From: Ohtaekwangia koreensis
Lineage (GTDB): Bacteria; Bacteroidota; Bacteroidia; Cytophagales; Cyclobacteriaceae
DNA length: 64,000 nucleotides
Assembly: GCF_900167975.1 (NCBI RefSeq)
Contig: NZ_FUZU01000003.1
Coordinates: forward strand, 496,001-560,000
Direction: 5' to 3'
The notes under the pieces were generated by a model. That model did not search any database. It was not told the DNA's origin and saw nothing but the letters and a program-made list of their open reading frames with translations. The position numbers and the translations under genes were made by a program. Positions 51,497-60,380 of the stretch are shown here, piece by piece (the stretch's first letter is position 1; the number at the start of each line of letters is the position of its first letter).

Positions 51497-53281
51497 ATGA
51501 AAAAACTTTCAATCTACATCATCGTTGTGCAGCTGCTGATAGCATGCTCCGCGCCACCCAAGGAAGAAACTAAAACCACTGAACAACCTTCATTGGACAG
51601 TCTCCTCCATCAGTATCATGAAGAACGGCTCAAGCTCTTTCCCATGGATGCTACCATGGCGGGAGATAACCGGTATAATGATCGTCTTCCGAATAACATT
51701 ACACAGGAATACCGTTCGCAGCTAAAAGAGTTTTATACCCGCTACCGCGATCAGCTCACGGCATCCGATCGAAGTAAACTATCAGAAGAAGACCAGATGA
51801 GTTACGACATTCTTTTATGGGAATGTGACATTGCTCTGGAAGGCTTGGCCTTTAAAGATTACCTCACCCCTATAAATCAATTCTGGTCCTGGCATTTAAT
51901 GGCCGGACAATTAGCCAGTGGCAGCAGCATGCAGCCTTTTAAATCTGTTAAGGATTATGACGACTGGTTGAAGCGTCTGGATGTCTATGCGGTTTGGATA
52001 GACACAGCCATCGTAAATATGAAAAAAGGAATCGCCCAAGGGTATGTCATTCCGAAAGTACTCATTAAGAAAGTTATACCTCAATTGTCTGATCTTGATC
52101 ATGGCCCTGTAAAAGATCATCTATACTATAATCCGATTAAGCTATTGCCTGCAGATTTCTCTGCCGAGGACAAAGCCCGCCTTACCAAAGCGTATGAGGA
52201 GATGATTCAAACCAAGATCATTCCCGGTCATAAAAAACTAAATGACTTTATTAAGAAAGAATATCTAGCAGCTGGCCGTGAAACGTCCGGTATATCTGCA
52301 TTGCCCGATGGAAAAGAATACTATAATTACCTGATCAAACAATTTACCACTACGACTAAATCTGCTGACGAAATATTCGCGTTGGGAAAAAGTGAAGTGG
52401 AACGCATCACAAAAGAAATGGAAGCTGTAAAGGAGCAAGTTGGTTTTAAAGGAGACCTGAAAGCATTCTTCGCTCACATCCGTACAAAAAAAGAACTGAT
52501 GCCGTTTACAAAACCGGAAGAGGTGATTGCACATTTCAATGCTATACATGAAAAGATGAAGCCGAACCTCGCCAAGTTGTTCGATAAAACGCCGAAGACT
52601 CCATTTGAGGTAAAGCGCACGGAAGCTTTCCGCGAAGCATCAGCAAGTGCAGAGTATAATCCCGGGTCACAGGATGGTACGCGTCCCGGTGTATTTTACG
52701 TTCCCATTCCGAATGTTAAGGAGTACAACACACTTTCCGATGAAGATTTGTTTTTACATGAAGCTATACCAGGGCATCATTACCAGATCTCATTGCAACA
52801 AGAGAATACATCATTACCTGCTTTCCGCAGAATACTAGGCTATAGTTCATATGCTGAAGGCTGGGCGTTATATACTGAATCTCTTGGCAAAGAACTGGGA
52901 CTATATACTGATCCGTATCAATACTTCGGAATGTTGAGTGCAGAAATGCACCGCGCCATCAGGCTGGTGGTTGATGCTGGTATGCATACACAAGGTTGGA
53001 CACGTGAGCAGGCCATTCAATATTCGTTAGATCATGAAGCTGAAACCGAAGAGGGAATCATTGCCGAGATCGAACGCTATATGGCGATACCGGGCCAGGC
53101 TTTGTCGTATAAAATTGGCCAGTTAAAGATTCGTGAACTGCGCACCAAGGCCGAGCAGGAATTGGGAGACAAATTCAGCATCGCGCAATTCCATAATCAG
53201 GTTCTGGATTCAGGATGTATACCCTTGAAAGTATTGGAAGATAAAATCAACCGTTGGATTGAATCGGTGAAGAAGGGTTAA
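51497..53281 (+). CDS. DUF885 family lipoprotein, putative metallopeptidase
   Basis: A 594-residue envelope protein. Its lipoprotein signal ends LLIACS (Cys17), followed by a linker rich in Glu and Thr. The large helical domain carries HEAIPGHH at 421-428, a His-Glu-x5-His-like zinc site, and AEGWALYTE about 30 residues later supplies the third ligand (Glu). This arrangement is the DUF885 family, related to gluzincin peptidases. It probably cleaves peptides in the periplasm or at the outer membrane. The substrate is unknown. Confidence 0.9.
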   Translation: MKKLSIYIIVVQLLIACSAPPKEETKTTEQPSLDSLLHQYHEERLKLFPMDATMAGDNRYNDRLPNNITQEYRSQLKEFYTRYRDQLTASDRSKLSEEDQMSYDILLWECDIALEGLAFKDYLTPINQFWSWHLMAGQLASGSSMQPFKSVKDYDDWLKRLDVYAVWIDTAIVNMKKGIAQGYVIPKVLIKKVIPQLSDLDHGPVKDHLYYNPIKLLPADFSAEDKARLTKAYEEMIQTKIIPGHKKLNDFIKKEYLAAGRETSGISALPDGKEYYNYLIKQFTTTTKSADEIFALGKSEVERITKEMEAVKEQVGFKGDLKAFFAHIRTKKELMPFTKPEEVIAHFNAIHEKMKPNLAKLFDKTPKTPFEVKRTEAFREASASAEYNPGSQDGTRPGVFYVPIPNVKEYNTLSDEDLFLHEAIPGHHYQISLQQENTSLPAFRRILGYSSYAEGWALYTESLGKELGLYTDPYQYFGMLSAEMHRAIRLVVDAGMHTQGWTREQAIQYSLDHEAETEEGIIAEIERYMAIPGQALSYKIGQLKIRELRTKAEQELGDKFSIAQFHNQVLDSGCIPLKVLEDKINRWIESVKKG

Positions 53282-53314
53282 GATATAAGGCTTCGTCTTC
53301 GTATATATATCATT

Positions 53315-53364
53315 CAGGTTCGAGGTGGCGTATAATCAGCGTCTGCTTCGGACCTGTTCTTTTT
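53315..53364 (+). terminator. Intrinsic terminator after the DUF885 gene
   Basis: CAGGTTCGAGG (53315-53325) pairs with CTTCGGACCTG (53346-53356), 11 bp with two G-T wobbles, followed by TTCTTTTT on the plus strand. It lies between convergent genes. Confidence 0.65.
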
Positions 53365-53367
53365 AAG

Positions 53368-56061
53368 CTATATTTTAAACCTCGAAGACAATATACTCTC
53401 CTGGTAGCTGATCGGAAGCCGGATGATAAACTTGGAGCCTACGTGAAGATTTGTTTCCAGGCGGATAGTACCGTTTAGTTTTTCAATGGCTTTGCGGACG
53501 ATATATAAACCGAGGCCGTTGCCCTTGCTACGATCGCTGCCTCGGAAATACATTTCAAAGACGCGTTCCTGATATTCTTTTAATATACCCTGTCCGTTGT
53601 CTTCTATGGTCATCACGCATTGATCGCCTTCCTGGTAAACGTGGAGATGTATAAAAGGATCCACCGGTGTACTGAAGTTAATAGCATTCTCTACCAGATT
53701 TTCAAAAATGATCAGGATCATAGCAGGGTACGACACCAGCGACTCCTGCAAGGTAACTTCACATGAAGTCTTTATACCCTTTGCCAAAAGCTCTTCTCTG
53801 AAATCGTCACATATATTCAGGAAAATCTCCTCGATCAACACTTCTTTATATACCAGTTGCTGTGTTCCAACATCGCTGATGGATTGAAGCTTGACCAGCA
53901 TTTTGTCAAGGCTCTTAGCAGTTTCGCGTACCTTATCAAAAAGCTCCAATGCATTTTGATCTTTCACAGTTACATTCGCTACTTCAGCAAGCCCCATAAA
54001 CGTTGTGAGCGGCCTTCTGAAATCATGTGACGATCGATAGAAGAAAGTATCAAGTTCTTTATACGCTTCGTTGAGTTGTGCTGTACGTCTGCTTACGGTC
54101 TCATCCAGGTCCTGGTTGATCTCTACGATCATTTCATTTGTCTCACGAAGTTCTTCCGACTGCGCCTGAATTTCTTCTGTCTTCTCGATCAGTTCATCGT
54201 TTAACTTTACCAGTCTTTGGTTTGCTTCGGTAAGCTCTTCGGATTGTGCCTGGATCTCTTCTTTCTGTTCAGTGATCGAACGATTTGCTTTCCTGATCTG
54301 GTGGTTATACCGGTAGCTTTTAATGGCCAGCACGGAGATCAGAATTATACCGGTAATAACAAAAAGTATCACCGTGTTCTGAAGGTTAATCTGCGATTCC
54401 TGGATGTCAATTTTATTTTTCTGAAGTTCACGTTGCTGGTTAAGCATCACGATCTCCTGATCTTTCTTTTCTACCTGGTATAGTGCTTGTAGCTCGGCCA
54501 GACGTCCGGCACTGTTCTCGCTATATAAACTATCATTCAGGCTCGAGTACTCCTGATGCTCCATCAATGCTTTCCTGAAATCGCCCTTCGCTTCATAATA
54601 CTTCGACCAATAGAATTTATTATTCATGAGCAAAGTCTTCGACTGTATCTCCTCTCCTATACGTTGTGCTTTGCTCAGGTAATCACTCGCTGCAGCCAGA
54701 TTGCCGAGGGCGGTATATAAACTTCCGATGGAATTATAAGACACACCCAACCCAAACTTGTTGCCGATCGACTCATCCATAGCAAGGGCTTCCTGCTGAT
54801 AACGTAACGCTTCTTTATAGTTCTTTTGACCCTCATATACCAGTCCTAGATTAAACAAAGTAGCGGAAACACCTTGCCGGTGATCGATGCGTTTTCGAAT
54901 TGCCAGTGACTTCTCCAGATATTCCAGCGCCAGGCTATATTTACTCTCCTGGAAATAAATCAAGCCAAGCACATTATAGCAATTGGATATTCCATGTTCA
55001 TCCTTGATCTCCTGCCGTAGCGCTAATGACTTGTCTATATATTCATGCGCCAAACGGAAGTTGAATTGATTTTTATAGATCCACGAAACACTACTTAAGA
55101 TCTTTGCGCATTCGTGCTTATCGGCAAGCTTTTCAGAAATCTTCAGAGCCTCAAAAAAGTAACGCAGTGCCAGATCGTTTTGTCCTTGCTCTTCATACAC
55201 AGCGCCAATATTATAGTATACGGTTAGCGACAGTGAGGGAACATTTTTCTGTTCCAGCATTTTCAATGCTTTGAAAAACAAATTCAACGCATTGGTATAT
55301 TCGCCCTTATTTGTTTTCAGTTCACCATCGTTAATCAAACATTGAAGTTGCAAAAAATCATCGTTCAATGCCTGAGCGACTACACACGACTTGTTTATAT
55401 ACTCGGATGCTGTTGTATACTCGGTGAGGTTGCGATATACCTTTGATAACAGAAAACCTGCATCTGCTACATTTCGAGTACTGCTTTTACGTTCGTATAG
55501 GGAAATTGCTTTCTTAAGGCTCTCCTCCGCCTCCTTGTTCTTCCATTGAATCATGTAAAGCCTGGACATACTTTTATAGGTATAGGCTAGATATTCTTCC
55601 GAGTGTATCTGATTTAACACGTTCAATGCCTTTGAATAGAAGTAAGCAGACGAATCGTATTTCGCGATGACGCGGTATAGATTTCCGGTCATCACATAGC
55701 CGTAGGCTAAGAAATCATCATCGGGAATTGGCAGTGAGTACGCCTCGCGGTATAATTGCAGAGCAGCGGTATACTCCCCTACATCCTGGTGGTAAAAGCC
55801 ATTGAGGATGAGTGCATGTCTCAACCCCTTTTTATAATCAATGCTTTTAGCTTCTTCGCATGCTTTCTCTGCATATAAGTGTCCTTGTACAACATCATAG
55901 TTATAGCTGGCCGAACTTATCTCACAAAGTAATTCAACTCTGTCTATAGTACGTTTAGTAGAATTCAACACTTGCAAAAGACTGTCCACCATGGCCTTCT
56001 GACCAAATGCATGGAGTCCTGAAAAGAATAAACAAACCAAGACTATAGAAAGTCTTTTCAT
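53368..56061 (-). CDS. Tetratricopeptide-repeat sensor histidine kinase
   Basis: An 897-residue membrane histidine kinase. Signal peptide 1-20 (ending AFGQ). About a dozen TPR units fill the periplasmic part, approximately 60-520 (repeating A-x-x-Y-x-x-ALxxY/L themes). One membrane helix follows near 560-580, then a coiled coil with two copies of EEIQAQSEEL. The HisKA helix carries the phospho-acceptor His679 in SSHDFRRPLT. The ATPase domain has N-box NLVENAINFS, G1 DNGQGI and G2 GNGLGLYIV. No response regulator is adjacent. It is typical of Bacteroidota TPR kinases; the signal is unknown. Confidence 0.94.
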   Translation of the reverse strand: MKRLSIVLVCLFFSGLHAFGQKAMVDSLLQVLNSTKRTIDRVELLCEISSASYNYDVVQGHLYAEKACEEAKSIDYKKGLRHALILNGFYHQDVGEYTAALQLYREAYSLPIPDDDFLAYGYVMTGNLYRVIAKYDSSAYFYSKALNVLNQIHSEEYLAYTYKSMSRLYMIQWKNKEAEESLKKAISLYERKSSTRNVADAGFLLSKVYRNLTEYTTASEYINKSCVVAQALNDDFLQLQCLINDGELKTNKGEYTNALNLFFKALKMLEQKNVPSLSLTVYYNIGAVYEEQGQNDLALRYFFEALKISEKLADKHECAKILSSVSWIYKNQFNFRLAHEYIDKSLALRQEIKDEHGISNCYNVLGLIYFQESKYSLALEYLEKSLAIRKRIDHRQGVSATLFNLGLVYEGQKNYKEALRYQQEALAMDESIGNKFGLGVSYNSIGSLYTALGNLAAASDYLSKAQRIGEEIQSKTLLMNNKFYWSKYYEAKGDFRKALMEHQEYSSLNDSLYSENSAGRLAELQALYQVEKKDQEIVMLNQQRELQKNKIDIQESQINLQNTVILFVITGIILISVLAIKSYRYNHQIRKANRSITEQKEEIQAQSEELTEANQRLVKLNDELIEKTEEIQAQSEELRETNEMIVEINQDLDETVSRRTAQLNEAYKELDTFFYRSSHDFRRPLTTFMGLAEVANVTVKDQNALELFDKVRETAKSLDKMLVKLQSISDVGTQQLVYKEVLIEEIFLNICDDFREELLAKGIKTSCEVTLQESLVSYPAMILIIFENLVENAINFSTPVDPFIHLHVYQEGDQCVMTIEDNGQGILKEYQERVFEMYFRGSDRSKGNGLGLYIVRKAIEKLNGTIRLETNLHVGSKFIIRLPISYQESILSSRFKI

Positions 56062-56175
56062 GCGGTAGATTAAGCCGGTTTATAAATTGCTTAATTTAAA
56101 GAATAGCTTTCAAAAAAGTATTTATTTCGAATAATTCATTTTCAAACAGTAACTTTCACAGGTTATACGGTCAAA

Positions 56176-56931
56176 ATGTTTAAATCACTTGCCTTTATCA
56201 GTAAATCTGAATTAACCCGTGAGAAGCAAAAAGATTATCGCAACGTTGTTATCATTCAGGTCGTTATCATTGTCTCGGGGCTAACATTATCGGAGTTCTT
56301 ATTACAGGGTACGCAAACGCCAGCCGCAAAACTTGTTACCACTGTTTTCTCTTCGTTCGCAGCCATATATGCTTTTCTGCTTTGGGATCTGCTGAGAAAC
56401 TTCACCCGTAGTGTTCTGCTGGTGCGTCTATACCTGGTGGTGCTGATCGGGATTGTATTCATTGGTACATTGGTAGAGTTTCCATATTATACTATACTCG
56501 AAGTTCCTAACCGCCAGCTATATCTGTTAACGATCCACGGATTATTGTTTCCGATTGAAGTTACTGTGATAGCCTTTGCGATACGCGATATCTTCTCAGG
56601 TGAATTTCTCACACCCGATAAACTGTGGGGATCTGCGTGTATATTCTTAATGATCGGCATCTCCTTTGGAAGTCTGTATGATCTCATTTGTATTGTGAGT
56701 CCCGGAAGCCTGGGCGTAGCGTTGGGCATGGGGCTTCCTAACTATTCGGAGTGCGTACGCTATAGCCTGTGCATTCTTGGCGGTCTCGATCCCGCGTTGC
56801 CCAATGCCAGTCGTCTCATCAGAAACATCAGTGTAATTGAAGCTGTGTGGAGTAATTTATTTGTAGTTTTGATTATCGGAAAACTTATGGGACTCCCCCG
56901 ACCTTCTAAGACCGATACGGCTGAAACATAG
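56176..56931 (+). CDS. Ion-channel-like membrane protein with degenerate pore motif
   Basis: A 251-residue protein with about six hydrophobic segments. The last 60 residues have the layout of a potassium-channel-type pore module: YSECVRYSLCILGGLDPALPN, then ASRLIRNISVIEAVWSNLFVVLIIGKLMG. In functional channels the filter reads T-x-G-Y-G-D; here it is C-I-L-G202-G203-L204-D205. The following R-x-I-x-x-x-E-A-x-x-x-N-L-F-V-x-x-I pattern is the usual inner helix. It may be a non-selective or non-conducting relative. Divergent from the histidine kinase and followed by the prohibitin-like gene. Confidence 0.6.
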   Translation: MFKSLAFISKSELTREKQKDYRNVVIIQVVIIVSGLTLSEFLLQGTQTPAAKLVTTVFSSFAAIYAFLLWDLLRNFTRSVLLVRLYLVVLIGIVFIGTLVEFPYYTILEVPNRQLYLLTIHGLLFPIEVTVIAFAIRDIFSGEFLTPDKLWGSACIFLMIGISFGSLYDLICIVSPGSLGVALGMGLPNYSECVRYSLCILGGLDPALPNASRLIRNISVIEAVWSNLFVVLIIGKLMGLPRPSKTDTAET

Positions 56932-57017
56932 CAACATTATCTTTCACAACAGTAACAATAGGCGATTCATGAATCGCTATATCCCTTTACCTACGCTAAA
57001 TCTAACTTTATATCTAT

Positions 57018-57836
57018 ATGAACAACCGCAGACTTGTGCCTTTCATCGTCATCGGAGTGATCGCTCTTTTCGTTCTTGCAGGACTATCTTCAAACATCTT
57101 TTATAAGATCGGTCCCTCAGAGCGAGCCGTTATCTTCTACCCTTTCGGGAATGGTCTTGACAAAGAGCAAATTATAGAACCGGGCACACACATGAAGGCC
57201 CCCTGGAATGATGTGATCATGTATGAAGTTGCTGAGATCACATCGGAAGAGAACATGGACATCAATGATAAAAACGGTTTGCCTATACATGTTGATGTAT
57301 CCGTTCGTTACTTCCCGATGCCTAGCAAGATCGGTGACATTCACGAGAAGTTTACCAAGGACTATGTTAACCGTCTGGTGATTCCGGAAGTACGCTCGGT
57401 GTCCCGCCAGGTGATGGCGAAGTATACTGCTGAAGAAATTTACTCTACGAAACGTGCAGAAGTAGAAGTGTCTATCAAAAGTGAAACTGAAAAAATCCTC
57501 AACGCTAATTTTGTAAACGCAACGGCTGTGCTGATCCGATCTATCAAACTTCCGGATCAGATTCGTGTAGCGATAGAAAATAAACTTCAACAAGAGCAGG
57601 AAGCGCTCGCGTATCAGTATAGACTTGATAAAGAAAAGAGTGAAGCGGAACGTAAACGCATTGCAGCAGAAGGTGAAGCACGTGCTAACAACATCGTTAA
57701 CAGCAGCTTATCAGACAAGCTCTTGAAGATGCGCGGCATCGAGGCTACCCTTGAACTTGCCAAATCGCCAAATTCCAAGGTTGTTATCGTTGGTTCTGGT
57801 GGGGACGGCATGCCACTGATCCTGGGCAACAATTAA
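57018..57836 (+). CDS. Prohibitin/SPFH family membrane protein
   Basis: A 272-residue SPFH protein. One N-terminal membrane helix (7-25) is followed by the band-7 domain. IGPSERAVIFYPFGNG, EPGTHMKAPWNDV, LPIHVDVSVRYFPMP and YTAEEIYSTKRAEVE are typical. The C-terminal coiled coil (EQEALAYQYRLDKEKSEAERKRIAAEGEA, in parts) is the oligomerisation region. Such proteins form large membrane rings that scaffold proteases or lipids. It is upstream of gltA with a 96-base gap. Confidence 0.92.
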   Translation: MNNRRLVPFIVIGVIALFVLAGLSSNIFYKIGPSERAVIFYPFGNGLDKEQIIEPGTHMKAPWNDVIMYEVAEITSEENMDINDKNGLPIHVDVSVRYFPMPSKIGDIHEKFTKDYVNRLVIPEVRSVSRQVMAKYTAEEIYSTKRAEVEVSIKSETEKILNANFVNATAVLIRSIKLPDQIRVAIENKLQQEQEALAYQYRLDKEKSEAERKRIAAEGEARANNIVNSSLSDKLLKMRGIEATLELAKSPNSKVVIVGSGGDGMPLILGNN

Positions 57837-57932
57837 AAAAAACATACTTTTTTAATGCATTTTTAACGCATTCCTTTCGATTGCAACAATCTGCCCTGTA
57901 TATTTAAAACCGCTGTTAAATCTCAAATTAAA

Positions 57933-59219
57933 ATGTCGAAAACTGCTGAATTAATCATTGATGGTAAGTCCTATACACTGCCAGTCGTTGAGGGAACTGA
58001 AGGAGAAGTTGCTGTAGATATCAGCGATCTTCTTGAAAAAGCCAAAGTAATTACTCTGGACTTAGGGTATAAAAATACAGGTGCTACCAAAAGTGCTATT
58101 ACATTTTTGGATGGTGACAATGGCATTCTTCGTTACCGGGGCTACTCTATAGAAGACCTTGCTGAAAAATCGAATTTCCTGGAAGTTGCTTATCTGTTGA
58201 TCTTTGGCGAGTTGCCAACCAAGCCGCAATACGACAAATTTTCCAACGACATTAAAACGCATACACTCGTACACGAGGATGTGAAAAAAATATTGGATGG
58301 TTTTCCATCCACAGCTCACCCGATGGGTGTGCTTGCTTCTTTATTCTGCTCACAGACTGCCTTCTATCCGGAATCACTGGATCCGAATCGCTCTGCTGAA
58401 GGAGTATATCTTAGCATTGTACGTTCACTTGCAAAGATGCCAACCTTCGCGGCTTGGGCTTATAAGAATGCTGTAGGACATCCGGTAAATTATCCGGACA
58501 ACTCGCTTAACTATAGCTCACGCTTTTTGAAAATGATGTTTGCACTTCCGGCTGAACAATATGAAGTTGACCCGGTAGTTGCAGATGCCCTTGACAAGCT
58601 TTTGATTCTGCATGCGGATCATGAACAAAACTGCTCTACCTCTACAGTACGTATTGTAGGTTCATCCAAAGCCAGTATATATTCTTCCATCTCTGCAGGT
58701 ATCAATGCACTTTGGGGACCACTTCATGGTGGTGCAAACCAGGAAGTGATTGTGATGCTGGAGGCGATCAAGAAAGATGGTGGCGATACAGAGAAGTGGA
58801 TCAACAAGGCTAAAGACAAAAACGATCCGTTCCGTTTGATGGGATTCGGACATCGTGTATATAAGAACTTTGATCCTCGCGCGAAGATCATCAAGAAGGC
58901 TGCCGATGATGTACTGGGTAAACTTGGTATCAATGATCCTGTATTGGAGATCGCTCAAAAGCTCGAAGAAGCTGCATTGAAAGATCCATACTTCGTAGAG
59001 CGTAAACTTTATCCAAACGTAGACTTCTATTCAGGTATTATATACCGTGCGTTAGGTTTACCAACCGATCTGTTTACCGTAATGTTCGCGATGGGTCGTA
59101 TGCCAGGCTGGATCGCACAATGGAAAGAACTCCGTGAAAACAAAGAGCCTATCGGTCGTCCGCGCCAGATATATACTGGTGCTAAACTGAGATCATACGT
59201 AGATATAGTGAAACGCTAG
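57933..59219 (+). CDS. gltA: Citrate synthase
   Basis: A 428-residue type II citrate synthase that condenses oxaloacetate with acetyl-CoA at the TCA-cycle entry. The N-terminal beta domain (MSKTAELIIDGKSYTLPVVEGTEG) is the feature of the hexameric, NADH-sensitive type. Catalytic residues seen: His265 in GPLHGGANQ, His307 in GFGHRVYKNFDPRA and Asp364 in NVDFYSG. The C-terminal RPRQIYTGAKLRSYV is conserved. It is followed by a long stem-loop and the acyl-CoA-binding protein gene. Confidence 0.97.
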   Translation: MSKTAELIIDGKSYTLPVVEGTEGEVAVDISDLLEKAKVITLDLGYKNTGATKSAITFLDGDNGILRYRGYSIEDLAEKSNFLEVAYLLIFGELPTKPQYDKFSNDIKTHTLVHEDVKKILDGFPSTAHPMGVLASLFCSQTAFYPESLDPNRSAEGVYLSIVRSLAKMPTFAAWAYKNAVGHPVNYPDNSLNYSSRFLKMMFALPAEQYEVDPVVADALDKLLILHADHEQNCSTSTVRIVGSSKASIYSSISAGINALWGPLHGGANQEVIVMLEAIKKDGGDTEKWINKAKDKNDPFRLMGFGHRVYKNFDPRAKIIKKAADDVLGKLGINDPVLEIAQKLEEAALKDPYFVERKLYPNVDFYSGIIYRALGLPTDLFTVMFAMGRMPGWIAQWKELRENKEPIGRPRQIYTGAKLRSYVDIVKR

Positions 59220-59229
59220 AACTGTTAAA

Positions 59230-59280
59230 CGTTATCAGGTAATGGTTATCCGGCAAACGAATAATCATTACCTGATGATG
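59230..59280. other. Long stem-loop between gltA and the ACBP gene
   Basis: ATCAGGTAATGGTTAT (59234-59249) pairs with ATAATCATTACCTGAT (59261-59276), with one G-T wobble. Four outer pairs, including wobbles, extend it to 59230-59280. The 11-base loop is CCGGCAAACGA. There is no T-tract, so it is a candidate attenuator, mRNA-stabilising stem or protein-binding site rather than a standard terminator. Confidence 0.7.
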
Positions 59281-59304
59281 AATAATAGATAACTGTTAAC
59301 CCCT

Positions 59305-59568
59305 ATGGAATTACAACAACAATTTGAAAGTGCAGTAAGTCGTTCAAAAGAATTGACGAGACGTCCTTCGAATGAAGAATTGCTTTCGCTCTATGCACTT
59401 TATAAACAAGCTACCGAAGGAGATGCAAGTGGTGAACGCCCCGGAGGTTTTGACTTCAAGGCAATTGCCAAGCACGATGCGTGGGAAGAGCTGAAGGGTA
59501 AATCCAAAGAGCTGGCTATGCAGGAATATATCCTATTGGTTGAAAAGCTATATCAACAATACGCGTAA
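59305..59568 (+). CDS. Acyl-CoA-binding protein
   Basis: A small four-helix cytosolic protein of 87 residues that binds long-chain acyl-CoA. LQQQFESAVSRSKEL, NEELLSLYALYKQATEGDASGERPG, KHDAWEELKGKSKELAMQEYI and VEKLYQQY are the ACBP helices in order, with the conserved Tyr and Lys that hold the CoA. It is adjacent to gltA and rsmE. ACBPs are common in eukaryotes and in some bacterial phyla including Bacteroidota. Confidence 0.92.
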   Translation: MELQQQFESAVSRSKELTRRPSNEELLSLYALYKQATEGDASGERPGGFDFKAIAKHDAWEELKGKSKELAMQEYILLVEKLYQQYA

Positions 59569-59571
59569 CGC

Positions 59572-60267
59572 GTGAATCTCTTTTATCAGCCCCTTCTTCC
59601 TGAAGGAATTCTATACCTCGATGCCGATGAATCCAGGCATTGCATAAAAGTTCTCCGTCACAACACTGGCGATGTCATTCATATAACAGACGGCAAAGGA
59701 TTTTTCTACGATGCTGTTATAACAAAGGCTGATGATCGTCAATGTACATTTCGTATCCAGGAGAAAAGCGCTAAGCCAGTCCGTGATTACACCATACATA
59801 TAGCCATCTCTCCTACCAAAAATGCAGATCGCATTGAATGGTTTGTAGAAAAGGCCGTAGAGCTTGGTGTTGATATCGTCTCGATTATAAACTGCGAAAA
59901 CACAGAGCGTACTTACCTCAAGAAAGAACGTCTTGAAAAAGTAGCAGTCAGCGCTATGAAGCAATCGTTGAAAGCTACGCTTCCACGGATTGAAGGCTTA
60001 CTGGAATTTGATGCTATCGTAAAAAGTGAAGCGTCACAAAAGTTTATAGCATTTGTCGATCAGCAGAATCCTGACCATTTAAAAAATATAGCGCTTCCCG
60101 GAAAAGATTACCTGGTGTTGATTGGACCTGAAGGTGATTTCTCTGCTGAAGAATTAAGTGCCGCTATCGCGAATGGCTTTCAGAAAGTTAGCCTTGGACA
60201 AAGCCGATTAAGAACTGAAACCGCAGGACTGGCAGCATGCCACATTCTCAACCTTGCCAATGACTGA
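59572..60267 (+). CDS. rsmE: 16S rRNA (uracil-1498-N3)-methyltransferase
   Basis: A 231-residue SPOUT-class methyltransferase acting on U1498 of 16S rRNA in the ribosome decoding centre. The start is a GTG at 59572, three bases after the ACBP stop. ESRHCIKVLRHNTGDVIHITDGKG is the N-terminal RNA-binding barrel. PTKNADRIEWFVEKAVELGVD and TERTYLKKERLEKVAVSAMKQS are family motifs. LVLIGPEGDFSAEE plus LGQSRLRTETAGLAA form the knotted SAM site. Confidence 0.96.
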   Translation: MNLFYQPLLPEGILYLDADESRHCIKVLRHNTGDVIHITDGKGFFYDAVITKADDRQCTFRIQEKSAKPVRDYTIHIAISPTKNADRIEWFVEKAVELGVDIVSIINCENTERTYLKKERLEKVAVSAMKQSLKATLPRIEGLLEFDAIVKSEASQKFIAFVDQQNPDHLKNIALPGKDYLVLIGPEGDFSAEELSAAIANGFQKVSLGQSRLRTETAGLAACHILNLAND

Positions 60268-60380
60268 TCATTAAAAATCAATTTGTAGCTTCGTGCACAG
60301 GCCGTTTGAATCGGCAAGATTGATTGGGGTAACTATATAGTTGGCGATCTTTGTACTAACTTTACTTTTTTACACCGCCT

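Noticed and set aside
57117-57593. 158-codon minus-strand open frame
   Set aside because: Antisense shadow of the prohibitin-family gene.
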